A stretch of DNA of 64,000 nucleotides from Augochlora pura (taxonomy: Eukaryota > Arthropoda > Insecta > Hymenoptera > Halictidae). Shown here piece by piece: positions 46,820 to 60,000 of this stretch. The stretch spans positions 8,370,001 to 8,434,000 of the forward strand of contig NC_135773.1 of NCBI RefSeq assembly GCF_028453695.1, written 5' to 3'. Every line of letters begins with the position of its first letter. Within the stretch, counting starts at the first letter, position 1. The position numbers and the translations under genes are program-made. The notes beneath the pieces were generated by a model, which was not told the origin of the DNA, did not search any database, and was given only the letters and a program-made list of their open reading frames with translations.

Positions 46820-47569
46820 CCCCTCGAAAGTGATTTCCTCGAGGATCCGCTGCTTCTCGCGGCAACGTAACCCTTTTACCCGCGGTAAGGTTATCGCAGA
46901 ATCGGCTCGGCGGGTGTCGCGAGACCGGCGTATCCCATCGTCCGTGAGAACTCGGGCACTTAGCGCGGCTGGAATTACAGTGCGCTGTTTGGCTAATCAA
47001 AATCGAGCCGGTCGTTGTTTATTCTAAATATTATCGCGCATAATTCCGCGCGCGCGCGCGCCCCTCGGCCGTTTGTTTCCCGTGCAAATAGCGGAGGAAA
47101 ACTCCGTGGCTCGGATATGCCGCAGAATTTGCAGAATTCGTCCGAAGTTGGCGAAAAGGCGGCGCAGAATCCTGGCGACCTAGTTCTGGGTAGGGGATGT
47201 CGCAGCTGCCTTGGCTCCGTTTTTCGAAATTAATACCCTCGAAGGTCCTTTCCATTTCGCGATTGCTATTTGAGCGGACAATGGTGATCGTTCGACAAAT
47301 TTCGTCTTGGTTTTAAAGAGCGAAGAAGTCGACGGCGAGGAATATTCTTCGTGGTTGAACCAATTGTTCGGCCATTATTGATCAGCATTATTCAGCGACC
47401 TATATAGGGTGGTCCAAGCAATTGTTACAATAACTCCGTTATTATGAAATTTGTGAAAAAATGCCAGAGGGGAAAGATGAATGGTTTGAAGAGCACTACA
47501 TCTGTAGGCCTTTAATTTATTTCTAGATGCAGCAGTGCATGTGCAATTAACTAATTGTGTCTTCTTTCT

Positions 47570-47790
47570 CGTTTAATTTTTGCATGGCACCAACGTGGAG
47601 CCACCGGCACTTACCCGATACTTTTCGCATGGCACCAACACGGAGCCACCGGCACTTACCCGATATTTTTCGCATGGCACCAACATGGAGCCACCGGCAC
47701 TTACCCAAAATTCTTTTCACATGGCACCAACATGGAGCCATCGGCACTTATCCGATAGTTTTCTCATGGCACCAACAGGGAGCCACCGGA
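47570..47790. repeat. 45-bp minisatellite, about five units
   Basis: Units carry CATGGCACCAACATGGAGCC, ACCGGCACTTACCCGATA and TTTTTCG. The length is a multiple of three, so several frames are open and give a His-Gly-Thr-Asn repeat. GC-rich and well preserved. Confidence 0.93.
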
Positions 47791-48377
47791 CGTCATAGAG
47801 TTAAAATGCGTCGAATAGGCGCGTGCCGTAGAGATGCTATATAAGAAATACAAAATATAAGAAATCTCTGTAAAGCTAGCGTTAAGATCGCAGCGCGTTT
47901 CTTTCGGTGTCCACGTGCCTGGCAAACAAATGTCGATCGGCTGATCCTGTTCCGACGCCGGGGATCCGTAAATCTATCGCCGCCTCGAACTCGCCGACGG
48001 TAATAGACACACGTGACGGCATATAGCACTGTTCGACTAAATGACAACCAGGACGACAATAACCGCCCGCGTGTGGGTATCTGGAGCAAAGGTGCATTAA
48101 GGCTAAGGAAGCGTTCACGATGGCATTTAGGAGAACAACCGACAGAGTTTAGCTCCCTTGAATGGGAATCGTTCCCATTCGCGAAGCGTTCTTCGTGGCG
48201 CGGCGGAAAATCGCGATGCGAAACCTTTGCGAGTATTCTGAAGGATGGATCTGCTATTCTCTTAGATTCTCGGCCTCCACGAGCGCCACGAGCGAGATTC
48301 TCAATAGACTTCCATTATCCGAACCCGGTTGAATGAAAGACGGCTGCGCGACGCGTTGATAAAAGCTCGACAAATAA

Positions 48378-48696
48378 TTAACCCCTTTATTTATTAAATG
48401 TTTATTCCAATATATTTATAATATTTATTCAATATTTATTACAATATATTTATAATATTTATTCAATATTTATTACAATATATTTATAATATTTATTACA
48501 ATATATTTATAATATTTATTCAAATATATTTATAATATTTATTCAATATTAATACCATTTGCCTACGTTTACTTAAATGGCTAAATATCTATGACAAGAG
48601 GACAGAATTCTATTCTGTCTTGAAATAATAAAAATAACAATATTAATAAAAATCTCTGTGACGGGGCAGACTTGTCAAAATACGGAAAGGGGTTAA
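48378..48696. mobile_element. TTAA element with AAAGGGG ends and internal AT array (319 bp)
   Basis: TTAACCCCTTTATTTATT on the left and GGAAAGGGGTTAA on the right. From 48,400 to 48,550 the inside is an AATATTTATTCAATATTTAT and TACAATATATTTAT array. The rest does not match family A. Confidence 0.75.
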
Positions 48697-50232
48697 CACC
48701 TTTGACTGTCACAAATATTTTATAAAATGGAAGCATCTGATTTACGCGAATTTAAGGTATTAATTACTTTTTTAATATTTTTCTTATTTTGCGGATTATA
48801 ATATATTTAGGGAATGCGATAAATTCGTAAAAATTAGTTTTCATCCCCTTGATTAAGATAGCCGTGACTTTTCTATTTATTTTGTACTATTTTATAGAAT
48901 ATATTATTTTACCAATGACGTAAAGTTTTCTCTTCTTTCTCTAATATATTTCTTATTATCTCAAATTCATTATATTATAATAAATCATTTCAAGTAAGGC
49001 AATTTCTAATCATCCCTTTCACTTATTATCATCAAGTCCATGACTATCTCTTGATATCGTAAATTTATTAACAATATTTTAATAATTATCTGATATCATA
49101 CCTGCAACTTTATTTAACTATCTAACACTTTACATCAATAATAACAATACTTCGTACCCATCGCGTGCAGTTAAAACCTCTTCTACCAATTTTTATCATT
49201 ATAGCAAGCAATTGTTTCCTTACATCCAACGAGCTATTCTTCCATTCAGCTTGCAATAATTGCCGTTTGCCGCACCGGCACGATTTTTCCTCGAGTTCGT
49301 CGTATCGCGGGATCGTTGGAATCGCGTGGCGACGGTAATTACAAAAACGATGCCGAGGATGCCAGTCCCCGGGGGCGCGGAATTGAAATCGGCACGCGGC
49401 GAAGGCGTCGACCGTGCGCGCGCGCGAATTGTTCGTCCGTAGGAACGGCGGAATGACTAATGAACCGTCTTCGGTCGGTCGCCGGTGAAGACCCGTCTTA
49501 TTTGCATTATCCGCGGCGGTCGCTTGCATTATTGCGCGATTCCGGCGGAAAGAAGTTCCCGTCATTAAGGACGCGGTTGATAGACGGGCAACGGGGCGGG
49601 CGACGCGGCAGCCTCGACGCCTCTCGCGGAGATAGGCGTCGGTGTGTCCCCGAGGATCTCTGGACCAGCCGGGGCTTTCTCTTTCGTCGTAGGCAGCCGC
49701 GCAACAATGACGGCCGCGCCGTGCAATTAGTCATTGAGCCGCGCGTTTCGCGCGCCGAACGCGCGTTAACTCTTCATTTGCATCGTCCTCGCTGCCCGTT
49801 GCGCAAGCAGCCGTCTACGATTTCGCGGCCCCTGGAACGGGGTCCGGCAGACGTTGCGCCAATAAATGAGTCATCGACGAAACGTACAGTTTGATGTCGG
49901 CTTAAAAGGCGCGGACAATAAACTATTCTTCTTCCCTTTTCGACGACGGGGAAAACCGCCTCTTCGAGGGCGAAGATGGTTGTCTTAGTTGCGACAGACC
50001 GGATCCCGGGATCCTCGGACGGTTTCCGGTGGCCTCGATGACTTTTCCAAGCTGAACGATCTTGGGTAGACTCTGATAAATAGGGGGAAAGGTATCCCAG
50101 GTGGTTATAGTTGATTTGATTCGTTTTTAAGGCGTTTGATGCGTTTGGGCGGTCGATAATCATTTCTCAGTTATTATTATTATTATTATTGGGCAAAGAA
50201 GTCTGAAAAATTTTATACGGATCAAAAGAGTT

Positions 50233-50460
50233 TTAACCCTTTGCAGTGGAAGCCATTTTAACTAGAAATTCACAATATTTATTCACAATTACAATGTTCC
50301 CCTTTTATATAACCGGGAGCATATTATACAGCTCTCTACAATTTTCTTATTAAATATAAATATAATCTAATAATATAATAAATGTAATTAAATATAAATA
50401 AATTTGATAAAAATGACTTTGAAACATGACTTACTCATTTTTAACGACGCAAAGGGTTAA
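50233..50460 (-). mobile_element. TTAA element, family A, reversed (228 bp)
   Basis: TTAACCCTTTGCAGTGGAAG with GCCATTTTAACTAG on the left and GACGCAAAGGGTTAA on the right. It lies only about 260 bases before the synaptotagmin exon and so within its promoter or 5' intron. Confidence 0.82.
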
Positions 50461-50722
50461 GAGATACAGAAAATTTTCCTCAATTGTCCTCCAATTTGCA
50501 AACATAAATAACTACGAGAACGTGAATAACATAACATAAATAACTATAATAACAAGAATCAAGATAATAGTATCACCCCTTTCTTGAATTGTCTTCGATT
50601 TTCTTCGCAAGCCGAGGGACAACTTGATATCATTTACTATACCTGCGGCTAAATTACGAATTTTCTCACCTCGTAACATTCTCACGCCGAATCCGTTTCT
50701 CTCGTAACGCGTGTCAGAAGGG

Positions 50723-51016
50723 ATGATAAAAGCATGTGAAATCTTGTTCGCAGAAGAATGGACGGAAACGTTCTCGTATCAGCTGATGATAGGAAGCGGA
50801 GTCACGTTGATGGTTTTGTTATTGCTGGCTGCCGTGAGCTTCCAGTGCTCGTCCAACTGGCGATGGATGACGTGGGTGAGGTCGTACATGAAGGAGGACG
50901 ACGGTGAGAACGACTTGTCCCAGCAGAACGCCATACGCATCAGTCACTCCTTACCGGATCTGCAGTCTGAACCCATCACTCACGAATACGTTCAAGAGCA
51001 GAAGGATAGCAAGAAG
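50723..51016 (+). CDS. Syt: Synaptotagmin first coding exon (membrane segment)
   Basis: The exon has 98 codons from ATG 50723 to AAG/GTACAG. TAA lies in frame 18 bases upstream. The segment LMIGSGVTLMVLLLLAAVSF is the membrane span, followed by Gln-Cys and a Trp-rich edge. An excellent acceptor, TTGTTCGCAG, ends at 50753. If it is used, the exon is internal, begins at 50754, and the true start lies upstream. The downstream frame is the same in either case. Confidence 0.75.
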
Positions 51017-54000
51017 GTACAGCGTTCTATTAACCTTAACAATGGGGCTGCGGCAACGCGAAAGCTCCACAATTTGCTTGCAATATTATATCGAGACACG
51101 TTGATGAATTTTCGTGGTGCGTTTTGACCTTTTAATAATTTATTTTGAGCTTTAGTTGAGACAATACTTTATCGAAAGTAGAATTGCAAAATCAGTAAAA
51201 ATGACTGATCTTTGATTTCTTCTTTCATAGTTTTTGAAAATATTATAAAAATGTTTTAGTTAGAAATACCTTTGGATAGACTTCTTTATCGAAATATATA
51301 TAATAATGTCATATAAGGCGTATGAATTATGCAGTAAATAAATCTGATAAATAAATCAGAAAATAAATCAGAAAATAACTCAATAGAATGAAACAATATA
51401 GTTCTCTCTCTTTTAGGGTTTGGTAGTTCTAGTTTGAACCCTTGCAGTTGCCTATGCCTTAAATATTAAATATATCATTGTCACTATATCTTCTACAAGC
51501 ATAGAAAATTATTAACAGAATTAAATAATATAACCATAAAATAATTCTCCATTTTATATTACATTAAAAAATAGCAGACCTAAAACAAATACACGTGCAA
51601 GTATTTAGCCCACTAGACTTGACGAATAATGTAGTTCCGAAAACGGTTCTACCTTCGCTTCCCTAGAATAAATAATGAACAAACAACTCTGTCTTCGAGA
51701 GTTCGGAAACAATGAAATGAAATATTGATGCGTGGGAAACCATCGGTCGTTAAACGTTCGACGACGGAACCGCGCAAGGGCCAAAGCTTCGCGCGAGGCG
51801 TCTTAAATGTTGAAGTTGGGCGAACGGTACCAAGGCAAGCCCCCGTGACTTTTGCATAGGTGCTGCGCCAGACAACTTTACCCATTGTCCCGATGAGGCA
51901 TCAAAGCTTCCAGAGACAGCTGTCTCACCGGCTCGACCTGCCGAACATCAAGTTTAGCATCTGCAACCTGGAGAACCGCAGCGATTCCAGCCTCGGATTG
52001 ATCAAGGTACACGTTTCAATCCTTTCTTTCTTCTTTATTTGCTTCTTTAATTAATTTTTTACTGTGTTGATTTTTGCTGTTGAGTTTTGGTGGTACGGAA
52101 GCTACATATACGATTATTTGATTTACTCATTTGATAGACGAGAATATACGTAACAGAATATAGATATTGGAATGTATATTTAGTGGTATTATATTTTTGT
52201 GTTAGGTTGTATATTTTTAATATTGCATGTGTTATACTCATTTGATAGACTAGAATATACGTAACATATATTATACATACTAAGAATGTATATTTAGTGG
52301 TATTATATTTTTGTGTTATGTTGTATATTTTTAATATTGTACGTGTTATATATTTATGTTCCATATATAAAAGGGAATGAAACCGATAAATGAATTAAAG
52401 TAAATTAAATGAAATCAAATTAGAGTATATTCCATTAAATCTAGTTAAATTAGATGAAATGAAATGAAACGAAATAAAATCAAATCAAATATAATAAAAT
52501 GAAATGAACTTACATTAAATGAAATTATATTATATAGAATCGAAACAAATTGAAATTGAACAAAATTAAAATAAACAAAATAGAATCGAAGCAAATCAAA
52601 ATTGAACAGAATTAAAATACATGAAATCGTATCGAAGGAAATTGAAATTGAACAGAATTAAAATAAATGAAATCGAGTCGAACCAAATTGAAATTGAACA
52701 GAATCGAAATAAACGAAATTGCATTGCACAAATTGAAATTGAACAGAATCATGAAATTGCCTTGAAACAAATTAAAATTGAACAGAATTAAAATAAATGC
52801 AAACGAAGCAGATTGAAATTGAACAGAATCAAAATAAATTGAATTAAATTTTCACGTACAGCAAAAGAGCGAAAATAAAAGTCTCGGTGGTCCGTCATAA
52901 ACAAGCGACGTTCAGTTCGAATCGAGTGAGGGGAGTTGGTCTATTGGTTCGATTAGCTTCGCCCGGAATAAAGCGGTTGTTCAAATAGCCGGGCGACCGC
53001 ACTGTGTAACCGAATATTCCGGGACGAGGGTTTTCCCACGAAAAGAGGCGGACCGGGCGGACAGATATCTCGCGCGTGGCCCCGGTCCAGTACGAAGCGT
53101 AGCAACAACATTTCAGCCCCGCTGAAAGTTTTTAATTATTCGCGATTGCAGCCGGAACTGTACAAGAAGGAGCTGCAGAGGCAGGAGAGCGCGGACAGCT
53201 CCAGCACCACGGAGATGGAGTACGCCGGCAAGCTGCACTTCTCCCTCCTCTACGACAAAGAGATCGAGGGATTGGTCGTTAAAGTGAGTTCCATAATTCC
53301 CTTGGCAGATATATGGTGCCCGCTAGTTCACTGGGGAATCGGTCTCTACTCCTCGCCTACTGTAACCGAGGCGGCAGCCCGGCACGAGTCAAAGGGAATA
53401 TTTGATTCCGCGAAAGTAATAGAAATTAGTCGGCCAATTAAAGCGTCCAAAGAAGTTACGGAAATATTTCGTGACCCTTGCTACCGTCGCAGAATTACCG
53501 AACCGGTGATATTATATTACAGCTATGCGATCCGCAGCAATTTATTTTTTTATTTATTTATTCGAAGGAACAGTCTTAATATTAGATTAACCCCTCGCCA
53601 TATTTTAACGACTCGCGATGAAAATTACTAGCAACAGATAATTTCATATGGATGTTATTCCGTTTAAATTTAAAAAATTGGAATAAAATTCCTTGTTATT
53701 AATATTTAAGCATTCGCGTAAATTCAGGCGCGGTATGAACATTAATTTTTAGTTAACGCGTTCCATGCCGAGCTGTATTTAGTCGACTCTTCATTCTGGT
53801 GAATCGGCACTTTAAAAATCAATATATTATTTTTATTAATTATTGTCGATATAACTATGAAACGGACTTATTATAGTTCCATTCCTTTGGTAGAAATTAT
53901 TTCTTCGATTCTAACTTGTCGTATCTTTCTAACGCGTTACATAGCCATTTAAGCCTTTTTCCGCCAGTGGTACGCGTGGCACGTCAAAGGGTTAGCAGAT

Positions 54001-57000
54001 CGTCGCAGATCGTCTTCTTTCCTGAAACGTCCACGTTGTTCGGTGAATACGAGTTTCGTGGATGTAAGATAAGGATCCGCGGACTCAGGGTCGCCCCGCC
54101 TGGTTTTTCTTCAAGCGGTGCACGTAAAGCGAAATCAACGTGGGGGGCGCTGGAGAGGCGGCGATGAATTCTTCCCACGCAAACGATGACCGACTTTCGC
54201 GTTCCAGTTTCGTCCGTCTGCTCAGAAGTATATCGGGCCCGGTTTATGATATACTCGATCGCGTGCGACTGCATTGACAAGGTCCTGGATACGTGCACCG
54301 GGGATGCACCGAGCGGCCATCGGGAGAGGATTTTTCCGGAGCCGCGGAAACTGATCGACGGCCGCGGCTTTTGATCGATAGATCACGGGTGTACGTCGCG
54401 CGGAAAGGATGCTAGGATCATTGTCGGGTGGTCATTTTTCGGATGAAATTTTTCTGTCGAGAAGAATTTGTCTGTGATTGAAATGGAGGATAGATTTTAT
54501 GAGAGTCGAGCTTTTGGATTAAAAGACAGCTGTCTTCTAATTATAAAAATAGATTAAAAGGAGTGATTTTTGTTTTAATTAATTTTGTCTTATAATTATA
54601 AAAATAGAATAAAAGAAGTGATTTCTATCGTAATTAATTTTGAAAGTATCAAGTACCTAAAAATGTCACATTAATTAAAATTTGTTTATTCCCTAAGAGA
54701 ATATCATTTCTTTCCTGCAATTTTAGTTAATATTGTCGAGTGGTCATCTGCCAGATGAAATTCTTTTGTCGAGAAAAAATAGACTACAGTCGAATTGTCT
54801 GACAGTTTTTATGAGAGTCGAGCATTAGATTTAAAAAAACGATTGTTTTATAATTATAGAAATAGAATATAAGAAGTGATTTCTATTACAATTAATTTTG
54901 AAAAGTATCAGACTTCTAAAAATATTCTATGAGTTAAAACTGATATTTGGAATGTATAAATAACCAATTTATTTATCCTCTGAAAGAATATAATTTCATT
55001 CCTGTATTTTTAGCTAATTAAACAATGTATCTTCTCGCGCGCGTACACTTGCGAAATATAAATTCAAATTTCGTGCGGAGCCCCTTCGAAAGATGGAACG
55101 GTGTCTGGCCATGACCGCGCGGCGTCTACTCGAAATCGCATGCACATATTTTGCCATCAAGGTGATTCTACATTATTCAAAAAACCTCGTGGTCCCGTTA
55201 TTGTCACCTTCACGGTCTTTCCAGGAGTGCGGGGGGGGGGGGCAGACAGGTGCAGAAACCGGCTGCTTTTTGCGCAATTAAATATCCATTCATATGCATT
55301 AACGAACCGTAAAATGAATTCGTACGATATTATGAGCGGAAGCGTCGCGGAAATTCATAAATATTGAATTGAAAATACAATTACCTGCTCCGCTCGATTC
55401 CGTATTTAATTTCGTCTCTGCTTGATATTTCAGCGTAGCACATTTTTGTCACAAATTGCGTAAAAAAAAAGAAAAGAAAAAGAAAACGGTGTCCAGGTAA
55501 TGAGCCTGTCGCCCGCAGTTATTCTACAAAAAAGAATTGGAACGGAGCAATAAATTATTCTTTCGGAGACGGTTTCCTATGATCGGGACAAAGTGAAATT
55601 ATTATTAACCCTTTGAAATCGAGCGGTGACTCTGAGACACCCATAAAATTGTTCCACCGTGTACAAAGATAATTTTTATAGCAACAATAATTATAATTTT
55701 CAGAAAACTAAACGTACTTGAAGATTAAACTAATTTTTTAGATCTCAAACAATTGTTAAGTAGTAAAACTGTTGGTAGGAGTCGCAAGATTTAATTTTCT
55801 ATGCGTAAAAGTGCATTTTGTTGCATAGAATGGAAATAATATGGAAAAATATTTCAGATTTACAGTTAGAATAGCTTCGACTGCAAAGGGTTATAACCTC
55901 TTCAGTGATACCGCCACGTGTGTCAAGGTTTAATATTATTGTTCAAATACGTTTATTTTTCTTAAAATTATAATTATCCTAAGTTGTAAAGAAAATGAGG
56001 ATCAGTTAAAAAATTATTCGCTAAAAAACCCCTCATTAATAATAACAAAACTCTGATCGAATAAAATGAAATGACTGATAAATTAAAATGAAATAAATGG
56101 TAAATTAGAAAGAAACAATTAAATAGATTGTTCCTTATTACAGAAAATTCATCCTTGAAGAGGTTAGTCTTGAATAACATACGTCTGTTTCGTGGCACGG
56201 AGGTTCACGTAGCGATACGTCGAGGTCCTCGGTTCTATTTATAAAGGAAGAGTCTTCTCTCTCTTGGTCTGATCAATCAAAGCACAATCTACTTAAATCG
56301 AGCGTCGTTTGCTTCAGTAATCCCTGTCACTCGGAACAAAGTAGCAGGTTATTGAGAACGTACTACAAATCGAACTGTAATAACGATACAGATGCTTCAA
56401 TCTACTGAACAACTGGGTCGATAAAAATAATAAAACGGTTTGAATTGAACATTTCTTTTAGAATAACCACGAGACCAATTTATAAAGTGGGATTATTCTA
56501 TTCTCGACAATTATAATGCACTTGGAATCATTATGGACCATTTCATTTAACATACTTTCCATTTACTTTTCGTTCACATATTAATATATCAACTATTTAC
56601 CAAATAATTTAAATTGTTTGGTAGAGTGTCGTATACGACTCAATTGTTGTATAAGGTCTCAGAGATAATTAATAACAATATTAAAAGCAGAAGTACTAAA
56701 CGTTATTTTGTCTTGGCTATTTCTTAGCTGAAACTTTATTTTATTAAAAGCCTTGGAATTATATAATTATTTTATAAGAAAATATTGTATAGGAATTTAG
56801 TTATTTATTTTTGTTAACTACTGTATATAATGTACACAATTATAGTCTGCTATATATATAGTCTGCCTCATACAATTGAACAGTAGTAAATAATTTTAGT
56901 AATTGATATATTTATATTCCTATTTTAATAATTTCCATATTTACATCTATATTTTAATAATTCTAATAACTTAGGTTCAATAGTACTAAATAATCAATAA

Positions 57001-60000
57001 TAATAATATTAAAACTGAAATACCAAAGAAAATGCCTTCCAAGCATTTGGTGTCTTCCGAAGACATTGCCTTCCAAATCCGGTCCATAAAGGGTTAACCA
57101 CTACAAAACCCCAATTTCTGCAATCCTGCGCCTTCGAGCGCCTAATTTCGCCCCCGACTTCGCATCATAGTCATCACTCCCTATACTTACATCATTTAAG
57201 TCGCCTTAATTTCTTAAATAATCTAAATTATCTTTATTTCTTAAATCATTTAAATCGTCTTCATTTCTTAAATCATTTAAATCGCCTTCATTTCTTAAAT
57301 CACCTGAATCGCCATCATTTCTTAAATCATCCGATGAACGACGAGCGAACATGCTCGCCGCCCGTTTTCGTTCACGGTCGGCGAACGCCGCGATGGAAAA
57401 CGTGTTCCGGCGTGACGTTATCGCGTGGGCAAATTCATCGCGCGATTGCACTCTCGGCCGGCTAATTGCGCGGCCGTCATATTTAGTGCGTGTTATTGGA
57501 TAACGATAATGAAGTGTACAGCCGGTGGGCAGGTGCGTCCGCAGCTTCCGTTCGATTACGATTCCGCCGTGTGATTAGGCAATATCGATGCTGATGCATT
57601 ATTCTCGCGGCTGCGATATCGCGGCCAGATTGAATTTGTTGTAAATAGGCCGGGCGCGGACCCACGTGCCGTGACACAGAAATACGAATGCGTGCGCGCA
57701 TCTGGCTCATTCATAAATCTAACCGAGGGACGGGGATAAAGAAACGCGCGGCCGTTCGCCGCGTAGGCTGGAATTTATACGCCGCGACCGCGCGATTATG
57801 CGAATGCCGCGGATTAAATGTTCTTCGAATCGCTGAGAAAATTGTCTAAGATCCTATCGTTTCGTCAATTTTTTAAAATATCATCTTTTTACAGTGAAAC
57901 AGGTGTATTAGTATATTTGTTCATTTTTCTCCTAGAAAAAGGCTTGTCTTTAAATATTTTTAAAATCACTCATTTTCTACTGTTTTCAATCTTCTGCTTT
58001 GAATTATTTTGTTCCCTCAGCGAACTTTATATTTTAGAGAATTGTTTATTGCGATGATAAAAGGAAATTATGCAGAAAGTTAAGCTAAGTTAGCTAAGAA
58101 GAATTGGCAATGATTAATAAATATTCTATCGTATGGATTTCTCTTTATATTAATAATTATTTACATATACAATAACTGTTTATATTAATAATTAATTAAT
58201 AATTTCCCTAATAAAGAAACCTTCTATAAAAGTAATATAATGATACATAAAATCTTTGTCAAAGGCCTGATATAATAATGCTACACCGTATCCATAGTAT
58301 TCTTTCATCGCAATTACGAAGACCGTTCAAATCGTCGCAAATTATTCAATCATTAAAATCATCCTCTACTAAGACATTTTCCGCATAAAAAATTGAACCT
58401 TCGAGGAAGCCGGAAAATTGAGGTGCGCCGGCGATTAATTAAGAGTTCACCGAACGCGCTCGCTCGCGGTGATATATTTAGAACGGCTTCCTTCGTCTAA
58501 AGGAAATATTAATATCCTGACGCAATTTTATATTTACAAAATGTAAAATAAGATCGATCGAAACCTTTTTCCCAAGAAGCTCCGGCGGTTATATTTACCT
58601 GTTAACGACTCCGCGTAAGTTACATTGCTCTCGTCGCCGCTCTACGCGCTCGCTCCTTAATCACCTCTTTCCTTTTGTTCGCCGCGCCCGTGCGAGGAAC
58701 GAACGCGCGCACGCACCGAGCGAAGTCGTTAAAGCAGATATCGCTGTTCTGTTCCTTCGAGGAGGCACGCTGCTCGAATTACTTTAACCCTTTCGCTCCG
58801 ATGGGCGTGTACATACACCTTCGAAGAATTACCAGTTATATATGAAGAGTTATATATTAGTTATATATTAGTTATATACTACATATATATATTTCATACT
58901 TTACATAAGATACTTTTGTTAATCAAAAGTTGGCTATAATATTTAAAAAAATAAATTATGGTTGTAAAATTTTATATTTTCGAAAGCAAAGTGATATTAG
59001 TAAATATAATAAATATCGTACCATATTATTTCATATTTTTGTTAATCAACGAAGAGTTGGCTATAATATTTAAAGAAATAAGTTTTGATTAGAAACTTTT
59101 ATATTTTAGAGAGTAAAGTGACATTACTAAATATAATAAATATAACAAACATTGTAAAATTTAGAGAACAAGAAACAATACTTCGTAGCATTCCTTACCT
59201 CGGTGTCAACTACTAGACGCTTCGTAGCGAAAGGGTTAAAAGTAATATGCACTATAATAATGTGTCAGACTCGTGATAGCAATTCCATTCGATATTCTAC
59301 TAAATAGGATTATTATGAATTTCTTCTACATCGAAGTAAAAATAAATTCTTCTGTCATCAAAGTCCAGAAACAAAAGTACATAAAGACGATAAAAGAAAG
59401 AAAAATTGTCTGTTCTTATTACGGAAAATATTGAGGATAAATAAATGCTAATCGACGCAACGAGAAAAGAATCATAGTGCGCTTGCCCGCGCCTAGTCTT
59501 CGCTTTCAGCTTCGAGGGAATGCCAGAATTCACAATTTATATATCTACCACTAATCTTCGCGAATAACACCGGTAATCGTTGCATAATTGTCCTGCTATT
59601 TAATCAATTAGGCCGAGAGACCTTGGCAACGATTTTTCGAACTTCTTTGGAGCTTGTGGCTGCCCTGCTTGACAATTCATGGCGGATTAAATATTAAGGG
59701 TATTCATCCTGGTTTGGCACTGTCCGGGTGGAAGTTTAATTAACGGGGGGAAGTTCATTAATTATTCATCCTCGCCTTAAAAATTGTACACTGAAAGATT
59801 CAGCGGCTTTGATTAAATTCTTCACTTTGAATGGGGAACGGTGGACGGGATTTGGTAAATATTTATTTTCGTGCATTTACTGTTTTATGATTCTTTAGTT
59901 GCGAAAAACTATATTTTATATTTTATAGAGATTGGAGGAGTATACAGAAATATTTTTCCTACCTTTTTAGAAAATAAAGGATAATTTAATAATACTTAAA

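Larger units (their letters stand above)
41629..50722. other. Divergent intergenic region between AK7 and the synaptotagmin
   Basis: About 9.1 kb between the two start codons. It should hold both promoters and any 5' untranslated exons. None could be fixed from sequence, and no convincing ciliary X-box was seen upstream of AK7. It holds chimeric, VNTR-bearing and nested TTAA elements, a duplicated GC-rich segment, the second AAGACGTCTT locus and a 45-bp minisatellite. The CpG-rich blocks 45,650-46,250, 47,880-48,360 and 49,240-50,060 are the best places to look for promoters or a first exon. Confidence 0.6.
52007..53151 (+). other. Syt: Synaptotagmin intron 2
   Basis: It is filled mainly by two tandem arrays, 52121-52345 and 52380-52850, then GC-richer sequence (52,860-53,140) with no gene seen. 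Confidence 0.75.

Noticed and set aside
47547..47844. Several overlapping frames with His-Gly-Thr-Asn or Cys-Arg-Trp-Leu repeats
   Set aside because: These come from the 45-bp minisatellite, again a multiple of three; no start context or splice logic supports a gene.
49122..49894. Overlapping frames of 144-147 codons on both strands
   Set aside because: The sequence is GC-rich with few stops; the products are Arg-rich without any domain. Possibly regulatory DNA.
53284..53631. Continuation of the synaptotagmin exon 3 frame by more than 110 codons
   Set aside because: The AAA/GTGAGT donor and the C2A alignment (GLVVK joining VLDAREL in exon 4) show that this is intron.
57206..57451. A minus-strand frame ending in Asn-Asp-Leu-Arg-Asn repeats
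   Set aside because: It derives from the 24-bp minisatellite at 57190-57325.
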